From assembly GCA_001986395.2 (NCBI GenBank), contig MQVO02000012.1:248001-312000 (forward strand): a stretch of 64,000 nt of DNA. The letters are read 5' to 3'. The position numbers were made by a program, and so were the translations under genes. Shown piece by piece: positions 34,301 through 45,527 of the stretch (position 1 is the first letter of the stretch; each line of letters begins with the position of its first letter). Origin of the DNA: Irpex lacteus. Taxonomy: Eukaryota; Basidiomycota; Agaricomycetes; Polyporales; Irpicaceae. The notes beneath the pieces are model-generated. The model did no database searches. It saw only the letters and a program-made list of their open reading frames with translations, and was not told the origin of the DNA.

Positions 34301-34446
34301 GGATTGAAGACGATTCCGGGAACGAAACCACCGCCTCCGCCAATTTTGACGTTCTTCCAGTTGTACGACTGAGCCAAGATAGCACTAGCGATGTGAGCGA
34401 GAGACAGTGAAGATGCGAACAGAAGGAAAGCTAGGTTTCGCATCAT
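31364..34446 (-). CDS. GH74 xyloglucanase, secreted
   Basis: Glycoside hydrolase family 74 enzyme cutting the beta-1,4-glucan backbone of xyloglucan. The N terminus (MMRNLAFLLFASSLSLAHI, then ASA) is a signal peptide. GH74 marks: SYNWKNVKIGGGGFVPGIVF-like start (QSYNWKNVKIGGGG), ARTDIGGAYKLN containing the catalytic-type Asp, WDYWGTDALATDPIDPNRLY, AVGMYTNFWDPNNGTILVSK, GGNMPGRGLGERLAVDPHSN, SWWPDGQIWRTTDSGKTWSP, PFDSNHWLYGTGETIYGGHD, LVSPPSGAHLLSAVGDNGG, and the closing propeller strand RVYIGTNGRGIFFGDKA followed by the stop (last exon acceptor TTTCCATAG). It is split into more than ten exons, several very short. No C-terminal CBM1 cellulose-binding domain follows. Acts outside the cell on plant cell walls, consistent with a wood or litter decayer. 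Confidence 0.92.
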
Positions 34447-35128
34447 ACTGCGAAAGCGGGGCACCGCAAGGGTAAAGGAGACAGAATTACGGATTAGAAG
34501 GTCAGCTCACCTTTTATACGCACTTCGGCTTGAGTTGACAGTGTGTCTTTGTATCGACCGACTATGTTGCGCACGCTGCTTCTTTTATGTGAGACAGCAT
34601 CACAAGGTCGTTGAGAAAAGGGTATTCTTGTACCTACGTGCAGCAGGAGCACGACGGATCGTAGGTAGCTAAGCAAGTATACCCGAAGTTTCGACTTCTG
34701 TGTATGACCGGGTGCGAATGGTGTTATAGGAGAATGTCTTCTGTGTAAGTACTGTACGCTGGTCCGTGTCTGTAGACGACACATTGCCTGCAAGTCAGCT
34801 CATCAGTAGTGATATAGCGGCTACTAATCGCGCTGCTCACCATAGTACGAGGCTAGCAGTGGGTATTGCTCGGTGAATTGCTCGGTATCATCGTCTGTTC
34901 GGGTGCGGTGGTGAACCGTACTGACAGGCTATATGGACGTATGGTCAATAGTATCTTCGAACGAACAGAAGCAGTACGCCTCCTCTACAATCTTAACCCG
35001 TATTGCCCACCGGAACAGATGCCCAGCAGTAAGCCGTTCTTTGGAGTCTGCTTTAAGTAAGCAAAAGTAGTGTATATTTGGCACAATAGATCGTTATCGG
35101 TTGATAGAAGAAAAGAGGCGCGTCAAAT
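34447..35128. other. Intergenic between GH74 promoter and MYND gene
   Basis: Holds the GH74 promoter. No gene supported. Confidence 0.5.
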
Positions 35129-35781
35129 CTAATTTTTCAACATCAGCGCGACCTCACCACAGTTGTTGCACTTGCGTGGTTGGTCTTCATAATCTTCAGG
35201 AGAATGCTCGTCATCGTGCTGAGGGTGCCTATCACCCTTGTAACTAGCACCTCGACCGTTGCCGTGATACCATCGAGGGGACATTTCGCAGTACCAGTTT
35301 CCGAAGTTCTTCTTCTCGCAATAGCACGTTCCTACGCAAGACACGGTAAGGAGTTCAACGAATACATCACTAGGGAAAGAAATGATACACACCATGTGAT
35401 GTATCGACCGAACAGTCGTCACAAACTTGATAACCACATTCTGCGCATTCATCTACGCAGTAGTTCCCTTCACCCTCATCTTCGTCCTCGTCTTCGTCAT
35501 CGAACTTGAGATTGCAACCGGTGCAACGACCGTCAACAGGTCGCGCAGGAGGTTTCTCTCTCATCTCCTTATTTATCTTCTCCAGCAGCTGATTCATTTT
35601 GCAGCCTTTTTTGTGAATTTTCCAGTCTGCAAGCTGGCACTCTGCTCTGGAAAACACAAGGCAAATTAGCAACTTCAGCGGCCAGTACATCGTAAAAAAT
35701 AACAACTCACGAGCAATAACGCGTTACTTTGCAAGCTGAACAGACCAGCTTCGAGTCTTCCATACAAACTTCGCAGTACAT
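35129..35781 (-). CDS. MYND-finger protein with extra Cys-rich C-terminal region
   Basis: Three exons. The start MYCEVCMEDSKLVCSACKVT and, across the first intron, RYCSAECQLADWKIHKKGC give a canonical MYND zinc finger (C-x2-C, C-x2-C, YC, C, H, C) at residues 3-40. Next comes a basic helix (LLEKINKEMREKP), then CTGCNLKF, a run of Asp/Glu, and YCVDECAECGYQVCDDC plus TCYCEKKNFGNWYC, which look like additional zinc ribbons. The last residues include CNNCGEVALMLKN. MYND fingers bind proline-rich peptides in other proteins; no catalytic domain is seen. Short acidic-Cys proteins of this kind are frequent in agaricomycetes and uncharacterised. Start and both introns are in frame and unambiguous. Confidence 0.8.
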
Positions 35782-37356
35782 TGCAAGTCAACGTTGAGCT
35801 GACTGGAGTAAAAGAGAAGAGAGGTTGGCGACCGCGGCTTCGCTCGAATCGCTGCGCGACAAATGAAACGCGCGTATCACGTGGGCGTTGCGGCCGGAAG
35901 TGCTTTGCCTATATGGGGAAGTGTACTTGTGGCCACAGCGCCTGTAGGCTGCCCAGACAGAGTCGTGATCAACAACGAGCAAGGAATATTTGTTTCAATC
36001 ACGAATCAAATCCATCACTTGACCAACAACCGACCTCCCTGACATATCGTGCATCATGTTTTGGCAATCAGGCTGCTGCGTTAATAAAAATCTAGGCAAG
36101 TGACGGTTATGTGTACGTATCCCGGAGGTAGTCTATTTTGAAGTGAGAGTTGTGTAAACGTGAGTCGAACTGAGTCGAGGTTTCCTTCGTGTAAATGTAC
36201 CTGGTCTAGGACGTGGTCCTACACAGCGTTCGGAGCATGGCAAGGAATGATATGCGTAAGACGAGCGAGAACCGGGCTGAAAACTTGAAGCTGATCTACC
36301 TCATGTTCAGACCCGAGCGTTCCTATGTCTGAAGCCTCACGGCAAAACAGGGACGTCGGAATCCATTGAAGAAAGATCTTCATGAACAACGCCTTCTGGC
36401 TATCCAACCAGTGCCACAGAACGCATCGTGGTGATATATTCGATGGCATCCTTCATCCCAGTCAACTCCGATAGCAAATTGTCGCTGATAGCATTGTAAC
36501 AAGAGAGATTCCTGTGCATCTATAGAGATTCGATGGTGGATCTCAGTGTCGAGGAGAAACTCAAAGCATGAGACTGAGGATGAGAAACACCTTTATCGAA
36601 CCTTGGGCAGCTGATGATCAGGGCACGTTCAGTCGGAGGCACCGTCCGAGGGGCCTCATGTTAGTCGTTTGAATAGCAAGCTATTCCTTCAATCATCCAC
36701 GACTGTCCTAGGAAAAATTTACGACAGCTTCTGTAATTCTATGCGGTGCAGTCCATGTAGTAAGCATACCCACTTTGTTGATAAGTACGAGTAGAGGTGT
36801 TGACCGGTGGCGTACAGATTGTCTACTCGTGATAGTTTGATGGTGTGAAACTGATCGAGCTTCGATTCATCTTGCTTGTCTGTCCAAGGTATCTCAAATG
36901 CACGAGAGGCAGTCCGCTTTTCGAGAAGCCAGGCGGGTTGCCAGAGATCGAGGTGGAAACAAAAGTGAGCGCCGGGTTTTTTTTGTCTGGTGCGTTGCAA
37001 GCAGATGGAGAGGTCGATAGGTCTTTTTGTGCGGTGCGGTGGAATACGGAGGAGCAGTGGCAGAAATCAATGTTAACAATAAAGGTCTGAGGTCAAAGCA
37101 GAGCGTGAGGTGCAGAGACAAAAAGCAAAGTCCAGATTCCGACGCCCAAATAGGCAAGATGGGCGCCTATTCAAGGAGCTTCACAATTAGGGTGTGACTG
37201 CACGAGTTCACCTCCGAACGCCATGAACTCGAATATCTTGCTGCCATGCAGCTCGTCTCTGCAGTATAAAACAACACAGACAATAACGAAGATGGCACAA
37301 GCAGATTCCATCCACCTCACAAAAATCCTCCTGCGCAACGCCGCCTCCGATCACCA
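35782..37356. other. 1.6 kb with no supported gene
   Basis: Open frames on the minus strand at 36219-36449 and 36719-37000 (for example SKLDQFHTIKLSRVDNLYAT) have coding-like composition but no family, start context or clean splice partners. Possible remnant of a gene. Confidence 0.4.
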
Positions 37357-38317
37357 ATGGCCTACGCACAACCCGCCGCTGCTAACTACTACACCACACC
37401 CTCCAACCCGACTCCCAAGCAAAGGGGTTACCGGCTATGCGACAAATGCGGTGCCATTGAACAACCAAACATGAGGTTCCGTCTCTGTGGTGGTTGCGTA
37501 AGTACCAGCTCTTACTTCGAGATTAGATATAGATTGACTTATGACGTACTCTCATATAGATGACCACTCAATACTGCGTACGTCTCATCCATACTCCTCT
37601 CCGAGCTCGACAAAACTAACAAATTTATAGTCTCAGGAATGCCAAAAGTCACACTGGCCATCACACAAGGCAATCTGCCAACACACGTCTAGCCAGGTGT
37701 CTTCTTCGAAGCAGCAATCAATGAGTGCAGGTGTAAGCGAAGACATCGTCAAGGGTCTCCGCAAATTCACATCCGCACACTCGACACTCCTTGGCTGGGC
37801 TGGCTTCCAAGCTCTTCAGCTAAAGCGTATGCCCGCCAACATTCGCCAGCATGCTCTGCTCGTCGAACTTCGCTACCAACCCGGCACCGATTCTCTCCGA
37901 AGGTTCGTCCTAGCCCGTGTTCTATCCACAGCTGTCTGACATAAATCCCACAGATTCTCTGTCAAATCGACACACATCGTTCCGAGAACTTTCGTGACAG
38001 ACAGCGACCCGCTCGTAGGCGAAGACATCCGTCGCCGCGAAGAACGCTGCCGCAAGAACGGCGGTATTGGAACAGCAGTCATCATCATCCAATGCGGCGA
38101 GATCAGCCAAGTCATGCCTGTCGAGGTTGACTCTCCCAACAAAATTACATGGGATATGCGCGAAGATTGGTCAGACGTTCTGCGCCACTTTGTCGACTCC
38201 GGTCGCACCGACTTCAAGCCCATATCGACGACCTCTCGAGGGTGAGTCTAATATTAGTTTTTCTTCTTAGCCGTGGTATTAACAGACTGCTCTTCTCTCA
38301 GAGTCGTCTACGGTTAA
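37357..38317 (+). CDS. MYND-finger protein
   Basis: Six exons in frame. After a short leader (MAYAQPAAANYYTTPSNPTP) comes a full MYND finger split by two introns: RLCDKCGAI, FRLCGGC, the 18-nt micro-exon MTTQYC, then SQECQKSHWPSHKAICQ. The remaining ~170 residues form an unnamed domain found after MYND fingers in many basidiomycete proteins (LRKFTSAHSTLLGWAGFQAL, IRQHALLVELRYQP, then IGTAVIIIQCGEISQVMPVE, HFVDSGRTDFKP). A last intron near the 3' end gives GVVYG before TAA at 38315; without it the frame ends at TSRG. No catalytic motif. Likely a protein-interaction factor; its role is unknown. Confidence 0.82.
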
Positions 38318-38917
38318 TTTACCCTATCTCAACTCCAGCACTTGTCTGATCTAGACCCTTCGGCATTTCCTTGACGATCTTGACGACGTGGACTTCGGCC
38401 TCCTTGAGCACAGGTGCTCTCGGTTTCATCTTCCTTTCTATTTCTTTGCCTCGCAAGGACAGCATCCCATCCATTGTATTCTACATCTGCATTCATCATC
38501 CTTGCTTTCGCATACTTTGCTGTACTTTCTAATTCGCTTTGCTTTTTTCTTGGATTCGTCGCGACGTCGTAAATTATCGTATTTGATAGTGTCGGCAAAT
38601 GTATGATAGCACCTAGCATTTCGTTCTACAAATGATACAGACGAGGATTCGATGATCCACTCGTTTTTACTCGGAAGTTTAGTTTCGACTATGTATTGTG
38701 CGATTCACGCTTTATGTCGAAGATACACAAAGCCTTTGCAACGCCACTAAGAAGAATAAAAGAGGCGCTAGACATGATACTTACTTTACTACGACGGTTT
38801 AGCAGGGCCACCACAGTCGTGAATCTCGGTGAATGCCACCAAACTATTAGAGGTGGACATACTTACTCGCACATCCGAAGTTAAAACCACTCTTGCCATC
38901 AATCCCCATCACCAAAG
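38318..38917. other. Intergenic, 3' flank of MYND gene
   Basis: T/C-rich, no gene supported. Confidence 0.5.
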
Positions 38918-39400
38918 ATGATAATTCCAGTGAACATCGCCATGTCCTCCGATGGGTCGACGCTTCCACCCCAACTCGCGAAGTTTGGAACGGATGAGTT
39001 GGTATTGATTGAGTTGCAAGGGTCATTGGAGGTAGACGGGGACAGTGCTGGTCAACTCGTAGGAAAGCTAGACCTTGAGACCGATCCAGTAGGTCTTAAT
39101 ACGACGGTGTTCATTTTGCGTAATCCTCACGGCCACGTCTTCGTTCTGCAGAAAAAACCGACGCTGTTGATTGGACACCATCTCTTGGAGGGAAAGTTGC
39201 AAAACTTGGGGAAACCGCTCGCAGTCATGCACAAAACGTCAGGAATATCTTCTGAGACTGGGGAGGAGGTGCACGAGCTGGATTCAAGTTCGTCGCCGGA
39301 ATGGAACATTGTGGCAGTTGTGAAGCGGAAGATGGTGTTCGCCAAACGACCAATGCCAATGGTAGGCAGGGTACCGGTCACAACAGACACGATACGGTAG
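38918..39400 (+). CDS. CTF8: Ctf8, subunit of the Ctf18-RFC clamp loader
   Basis: Single exon, 160 residues, the usual Ctf8 size. Family pattern: ELVLIELQGSLEVDGDSAGQ near residue 28, VGKLDLE, FVLQKKPTLLIGHHLLEGKL, and LGKPLAVMHKTSG. A more variable tail carries VAVVKRKMVFAKRPMPMVG. In yeast Ctf8 pairs with Dcc1 and Ctf18 in an alternative replication factor C that loads PCNA and supports sister-chromatid cohesion and the S-phase checkpoint. ATG at 38918; a second ATG nine codons in (MSSDGS) is an equally good start. Confidence 0.85.
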   Translation: MIIPVNIAMSSDGSTLPPQLAKFGTDELVLIELQGSLEVDGDSAGQLVGKLDLETDPVGLNTTVFILRNPHGHVFVLQKKPTLLIGHHLLEGKLQNLGKPLAVMHKTSGISSETGEEVHELDSSSSPEWNIVAVVKRKMVFAKRPMPMVGRVPVTTDTIR

Positions 39401-39600
39401 CATGTCAGGGTATCTTGCATGTAATATAGCACGAGCACAAACTTCACCGAAACCAGGACGTTCACAAGGTATGCACACAAAGAAGTGGTAGTAGAATCGA
39501 CCATAATCATTCAGATTTGCGTACATACGTGTAAGAGATAAGATGTAGTGTCTCCCCACGAGCGAGCCCTTCCTCCTTCCAGCCAACCTCCCGCCTCATC

Positions 39601-39927
39601 ATGAGCCTCAGCCGAAACGGCGATGCCTCCAGGGCGACAGAACCAACCAGTCAAAACGGGGAAAGGACCAAGCTCGAAGAAGAGAAACAGACGTTCACTC
39701 TAGAGGACTGGAACGCGGACAAGGAGACGGAAGAGAAAACCACCGAGCCCGAACTTTTGTGTCCTCATGGATTTGTTCAAAGAATTTTCTTCACCCAGGA
39801 TTGCACTTTTTATACCTGTGAGAGTTCGGCGTCTAATGTGGAATTCCCACGATTGGCTACGCAGTTGCAGCTGATATTCGCGACCGCTCTTACTGCATCA
39901 TCGCGATGGGGTGTCTGCACGACTTGA
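39601..39927 (+). CDS. Hypothetical small protein
   Basis: Open frame of 108 codons starting MSLSRNGDASRATEPTSQNG, acidic/Lys-rich for 60 residues, then LLCPHGFVQRIFF. No family. It sits 200 bp after Ctf8 and 90 bp before PEX11. The last third may be read into an intron or untranslated sequence. Weakly supported. Confidence 0.3.
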   Translation: MSLSRNGDASRATEPTSQNGERTKLEEEKQTFTLEDWNADKETEEKTTEPELLCPHGFVQRIFFTQDCTFYTCESSASNVEFPRLATQLQLIFATALTASSRWGVCTT

Positions 39928-40014
39928 ACCGGAACCGTGACTATGCCATTCGTTTCTTGACCTTAACGACCACCACAGCAACGCTAAACTTGTCTCAAAG
40001 AGCTCAACAAAACG

Positions 40015-42457
40015 ATGTCGAAGACCAGCAAGCCACTCACTTTGTCGCGGATTGAAGACCTTACTCTCGGAGCTTTTGCATATGTTCCGACTTCAAGCAC
40101 CCTTGAGCATCTGAATGCCTACCTGAATACATGGCAGGGGACCGAGTGAGTCATGTTTGCAAGTTCCGTGCAGCTCGTACTGACAGTTTGGTACAGGAAG
40201 TCATTCGCGGTGTGTCAATTCGCGCCTGCGTATGGCAGCTATGACTCAATAACCGTGCGCTGTGCAGGTTCTGCAATACGCGCTGCAGCTCCTGGTACCC
40301 TTCTTGAAGTGGAGAGCTAGGATTCAACACGCGAATGGTGCTCGCGCATCGCCCGTTAGTACCACTGCACCACGCCTCGCAAAGCTAGCAGGATTGCTCA
40401 GTGATGCAAGAGCGCTGTTCAGCCTGTTTGGTACGTATATATCCCTGACCGTGTCCTCAGAAAGTCTGCTTGTGAGTTGGTGAAAAACTCACCAATGATC
40501 TCTCATGCAGGAATCTTGCCAATAATTCAGTGGCTCGGCTCTATCGAGCGAAAAGCTCCTGCGACACGAAATATACTCACAATCGAGCGTATCCAGGCAT
40601 GGTCCATGTTGTTCTTCTATCCTCTCGATCACACGAGATATCTCCTGTCCCACTCTGTCATTAGCGATAAGACGTCGTCTGTGCTTGCTCGTATCACTGG
40701 CACGACAAAGAAGTCTGCCGATGGGACCACATCCCTCGATGCAGGCAAGATTTCTCGCCTCTCGTGCCAACTGTGGCTGCTGTACACTATCATGCAACTC
40801 GGTCATCTTCGTGAGGACAGGAGGATTTTGGTCGCTGAAGCACGCACCCTTAGCAAGTCAAAGGTGAAGTCGCAAAGTTTTGTGCATATTCCACACCTGA
40901 TTGATCTTATTCTTGTGTAGACAATCGCAGCACAAGCAGCAAGAGCGAAAGTACAAGAGCGTCTGAACTACCTATGGCCAGGTTTGCTGACGAACGCTTG
41001 CGACCTGCTTTGTGCACTTCACTGGTACGTCTTTCGCATATACAGTTTTTCCAATCTTGCGTTGTCCTACTTTTGCTTTTCCCTCGAACACTGCCACAGA
41101 CCCACACGCATTTGTCGCTCATCTTGAGCACCTGCTTACCACGGTACTCCTGGTCTGGGGATGTCCTAGGCTTTTACCCACCTGCATCTCAGCCGATGGC
41201 GCGTCATCCACATTGCCGTCACGCCTATTTGGCATAGGCTGTGCATAGCGTCTACGATCTACGACTCCCTAACCAACAGCAAGGTTCCCTGCCAATTTCT
41301 CGCCGTCCCGTGGCAGGAACCAGGCTATAAGGAGCGATAGAACATTCTTCACCTTCCATCTTCGTCCCTTTTATTACATCCCATCTCCGCTACAGTTGGC
41401 AGAGGCTGTGCGCAGATGTTCTAGCCGCTCCAGTTATCCACTAATTTGGTACTTCGTACGTGTTCGAACGTGCGGATCGCTGGCTGCTGCTCGGCGGGGA
41501 GCCGCGGTATTACGCATACGTGAACCTCCATGGCTTCGCATGTCATAGTAGGCTATGCAGGGGAGCCTCGAGGTCTGATCCTTGGCATGAGGATTCGTCT
41601 CGTTAACGGGGAAGACTGATATTTGCGGTACGATATCCGCCCTTCAAAGCTCAGGGATCTTTGCGAAGACCCTGTCTTTGAAGGATGCGATATTGTATCG
41701 TATACTTCCACTTTATGTGGATAATCCAGACATCCACGAATGGGTTGCAATACTCGTTCAGGAGGTTTACATCCAGATCACTATTCCAGTGGAGATGCCA
41801 GAATGATTCAGGGTCTGGTGATATGTAATCGAGGCTGCACCGCCGCCTGCGTTTTCTATGCGTGTACTCCTTCTAGTGGCTGCATAAGATTCGGCGTGCA
41901 TGTTTGGTAAACGAGCCTGACACCTTGCACAATGTTGGTGTACCCAGATTGAACGCTGTACATTCCAAGGGCATGTTTCTTTGGGTTGGATAGCTTGGAA
42001 CTCAGCACTTGTATCTATATTTGCTACCTTGTCACACCGCGTTACAGCAAAGCTCGATATCAGATACTGACCTCCATTATTTCAACAGGTCGCTAGAACA
42101 TGGTTTATTCAAGAACTCGGTGAGACTCCTCTTCCCGCATACAACCCAACAGGAGACGCGACTCGCTCCCGCAAATGTCCAACGAGACGCCTTTGAGCCG
42201 TATATTCTCACTGCGCCGCAATTTCTTCTGCTGCTTATTTGTTTCTTGACGTATTTGCCGATACAATACGGAGGCTGACCAACGCTCTTACACAGGTATA
42301 CCCTGACTTGCTGATGTTCATCTCTGCTGTGGTCGGCTGGAGAAATGGTTTCAGAGCGATTCGTGCGGCGGCGCCTGCTGTGGCTGAGAAGCCGGATGTT
42401 TTGGTAGACCTCGATCTTCAGCCCGTTGGGTTGAACGCCGGCCTTGACGAAATCTAG
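40015..42457 (+). CDS. PEX11-family peroxisomal membrane protein
   Basis: Predicted peroxin of the PEX11 family, which shapes and divides the peroxisomal membrane. In-frame exons read: LEHLNAYLNTWQGTEKSFAV, VLQYALQLLVPFLKWRARIQ, ARALFSLFGILPIIQWLGSI, NILTIERIQAWSMLFFYPLD, ISRLSCQLWLLYTIMQLGHL, LLTNACDLLCALHW, SLEHGLFKNS, and VYPDLLMFISAVVGWRNGFR, ending VGLNAGLDEI. These are the expected amphipathic and hydrophobic helices including the C-terminal GWR segment. The penultimate intron, 41025-42088, is 1,064 bp, about twenty times the local norm, and the last is 176 bp. Phase proves continuity: CACTG plus GTCGCTAGAA restores HWSLEHG. The long intron may contain an insertion. Confidence 0.85.
41025..42088 (+). 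other. 1,064-bp intron of the PEX11 gene
   Basis: Donor GTACGT, acceptor TTTCAACAG. Inside are a small hairpin (GGTTCCCTGCCA / TGGCAGGAACC, about 41294-41332) and a coding-like stretch at about 41664-41805 (SLKDAILYRILPLYVDNPDI, then HEWVAILVQEVYIQ). No terminal repeats were found. Confidence 0.7.
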
Positions 42458-44213
42458 TGGTTTGGGACGCTGAGAGTAAGTTATATCTTCCTTTATCCGT
42501 GACGTGGCTGACATTTACGTGATAAAAGACAGGTATATCGTAATAGACATCTATATATCATCGTCCTATTCTAAATCGAATACACGGTTTCTAACCTTCA
42601 ACACCGTTGAGTACGGAGGCGGATCATCTAACGACAATTTCCTCGGCTTCTCGATGCACCCGACATAATGCAAGTCTCTTCATGATACAGCTTGATTTCT
42701 GTGGCAGCACAAACTCCCAATGATCAGTCCTGGCTCTATGACGAAGGTACGCATCCTCCCGGAAAATGAGGATATGTGCAGTAATCGATCAAAGTATGTA
42801 GCCCAGTTGATCAATGATTGGTGGACCCACAACTGTTGACAGTTGCTTATCGTTTGCTTGGCTTGATCAGGATCATTACCTCATACGGTGTGCCTTTTCC
42901 ATGTCTATCTACACACGTGCAACGCGTTAACCATACCGTCCGTAGCGTCTCAAATCCTAATATTCAAGTCTCATTTACAAACCCAAGTTCACACGAAGTT
43001 GCATAAAACTGTGATGCGCATCGGGGGTTGTCATCCTTGTATTTGCCATGGATCAATTTGCTGATTGAAGATGGCCACACATCGGTACACGTTAAGTATG
43101 CCAATTACGCCGCAATCTCCAGTCGGTAGCAACCGCGCACACGGGTCCTTTGCCGTGGATTTGCGGTTGAAAAACTTGTACAACACCCTGTACAAGCAAG
43201 TGTGACATGGAACAATACGGAAACGTGTGCGCGTACGACACTGACGTGGGGATGACGTCGGAAGTCAGAAATTTTATGCATTCTTCTTCTAAGACGCATG
43301 CCGTGTTCTCATTGCATCCGTCCTGGGCATATCGTTTGGGGCTGATAAGAGGCGGTGCTTTCTCTGAGATCGGAGCAGAGGTAAGCAATAGGAAACGGTA
43401 AGAAGTCTTCGAGGAGACTGCGCTCGCTAGATTGTCGTAATCGTTTGCTCATTGTTTTCGTTTCGCCTAGATACGATTCAGGCGGGTGCGGTAGTGTTAC
43501 ACTGCCTTTCTGACTCTGCTTTAGTTGTTCTGCCAATTCACATCTTCGATGGATCAGGATCGTGGGGTTTAGCCTCTTGACATTGGGGCAGTATTGAACC
43601 CGCGGAGAGGAGCTGCCAAATAGACATAGCAGGCTGTTCAGTGTCCCGTTGACACAAGCCTATGTCCGCTAGAGTATTAAGTCCCCCGCAGCACCTCATG
43701 AAGCGGATATACACCGCATCATAGACAAGGCCAACGAGATTCCAAAGTTTGGACTACCTTCAGCCACAACATTAGGAAAGCTCAAAATTCGCTCCAATTC
43801 GCCAGTCATTGTTCGAAGTGTGCAACTCAGTTCACCTGCGGCCTTAAAATACACTCACTATCGACTCATAATGTCGTATAGACTGTGACTATGAGACTCT
43901 CTTTATGGAACCGTACGCGTTCAACTAAATCACTTATATGGTGGAAATTTCGCGCGCCTGTTGTATACAGCTATCCCTTCAAGTTTCGTCAAGCAACATT
44001 CCTATGGAGGCTGTGAAAGACTGTAGAGTGCCATATATGTATAACTGGCACCATTGCAAAACTGGCGCAGTATTGCATCGGTATCACCGTTGTCTTTGCT
44101 GCGCTCCTGCACGCTGGCGTCATCCATCACATTCCAAGTCCCAGCCACGCACATGCAGCACGTTCGTGTACCCATGTCAACACTGTGCGTGTATTCCTGA
44201 TCCTATAACTCGT
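42458..44213. other. Gene-poor spacer
   Basis: No open frame with family resemblance; only short frames on both strands. Confidence 0.5.
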
Positions 44214-45527
44214 CAAGCTGGAAAGTCAACCGTCAAGTTCTCGCCGCCAACAAAGCAGCGTGACTCCAGTTTATGTACATCATAACCGAAGCTCCGAGGC
44301 ATGCATAGCCTCTGAGCGAGGTAAACACGTTCAAAGGTCAGGGTGTCCCTCAGTCTCCTGAGAGTCAGATACGGTGATCTGGAGACAGAACGGTCACCGG
44401 ACATGGATTGCACAGCAGTAGTTGGACCCTCCCTAAGACAGTGGCAGTAAGTCTTCTATGTTAAGATATGTATACGGTACCAATAGAAGTTAGCTTACCG
44501 GTTCCGTAACGTAGCCTGAGTATATTCTCGAGCTGCGCCCAACACACTTCTCATGTGACGGCAACAAGTACTGCGTAATCGTAGCGTTCACCTACAGGTG
44601 AGGCCTAACTATTGCATAACCCGTTTGAAGCACACAGGACTCACGCTCTCCTTGGGAGCTCGATCACATGCCTGAGTATCCGGCCGTATTGATGTAATTC
44701 GTCGCGCATAGTACGTACCTTGAACATGCCAAGCAGCTGGAGCATCAAGAGCCGTTCAGAGGCCACTTGACGAGTGCTATAGTCGTCAGTAGATAGACAC
44801 AAGTTTATCGTGCGGCTGTAACATCATATTAGTAGTATCTGAGTCTGGCTCTTTAGGTTCCGTGTCCTTCTTCATGTCCGAGGGAACGGGATGCCGTCGC
44901 TTTTCAGGGGGAGGCTATCGCAGCATAAAGCTAGTCTCACACCCTAACGTTCAAAAGGCGTATGAGTTCAGAGTTGGACCACACACTAGTATCTACACGG
45001 CTTACCGTATGAAATGCAGCTTCTCTACGTGATCTAGGGAGTTTTCAGCGCTACTGATTGAACTTGTTTGTTTCTTTCGTACTTGCAGGCAACTATGCAA
45101 ACGCTCATTCCGTGCAAAAAGTTGCTGCTGCTCGTTGCCCTATATTTAATAATAACGATCATTGCATAGGACAGTGGATTATGGCACGCTCAAAAATGAC
45201 CCACAGATATGTAAGGCATTACTTCCAGAGGGGTCCTCCCAAACTCATTCTTCGAACTAAACAATCAGTAGATGTCGCAGAATCGGAATGATGCTGTCAG
45301 CGTACCTTAGCGCCGCCTATCCCGGGCTATACAGAGCGTACCGACAGTTCATAATAGTATCCATTCACAGCTTTCAACTTGAACATGCAACTAAATGCTG
45401 GCCATACGCCGTTGCATACTAGTAAGTAGTGACGCCGCCGTGAGTCCAAGAAACGACTGTTTAGCTCCTGCGAAGTGAGTGGGTCAGCCGAGTACTCGTG
45501 TACTGTGTTCAATTCAACCACTGCCAT
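44214..45527 (-). CDS. Putative multi-exon orphan gene (weak model)
   Basis: Exons with usable GT-AG sites chain in one frame from MAVVELNTVHEYSADPLTSQ (ATG at 45527) through LGGPLWN|CLQVRKK, LDHVEKLHFIR|RTINLCLSTDD, SERLLMLQLLGMFK, then VNATITQYLLPSHEK and TYCHCLREGP to a stop at 44214 (VDFPA). One junction (after ILRH) needs a poor donor, GTGATC. No family, signal peptide or motif is recognised. Because exons are short and sites abundant, a chance chain cannot be excluded. Confidence 0.3.

Noticed and set aside
41294..41332. Hairpin in the PEX11 intron as a transposon end
   Set aside because: Arms of about 11-12 bp with a ~16-bp loop, no target duplication and no partner end.
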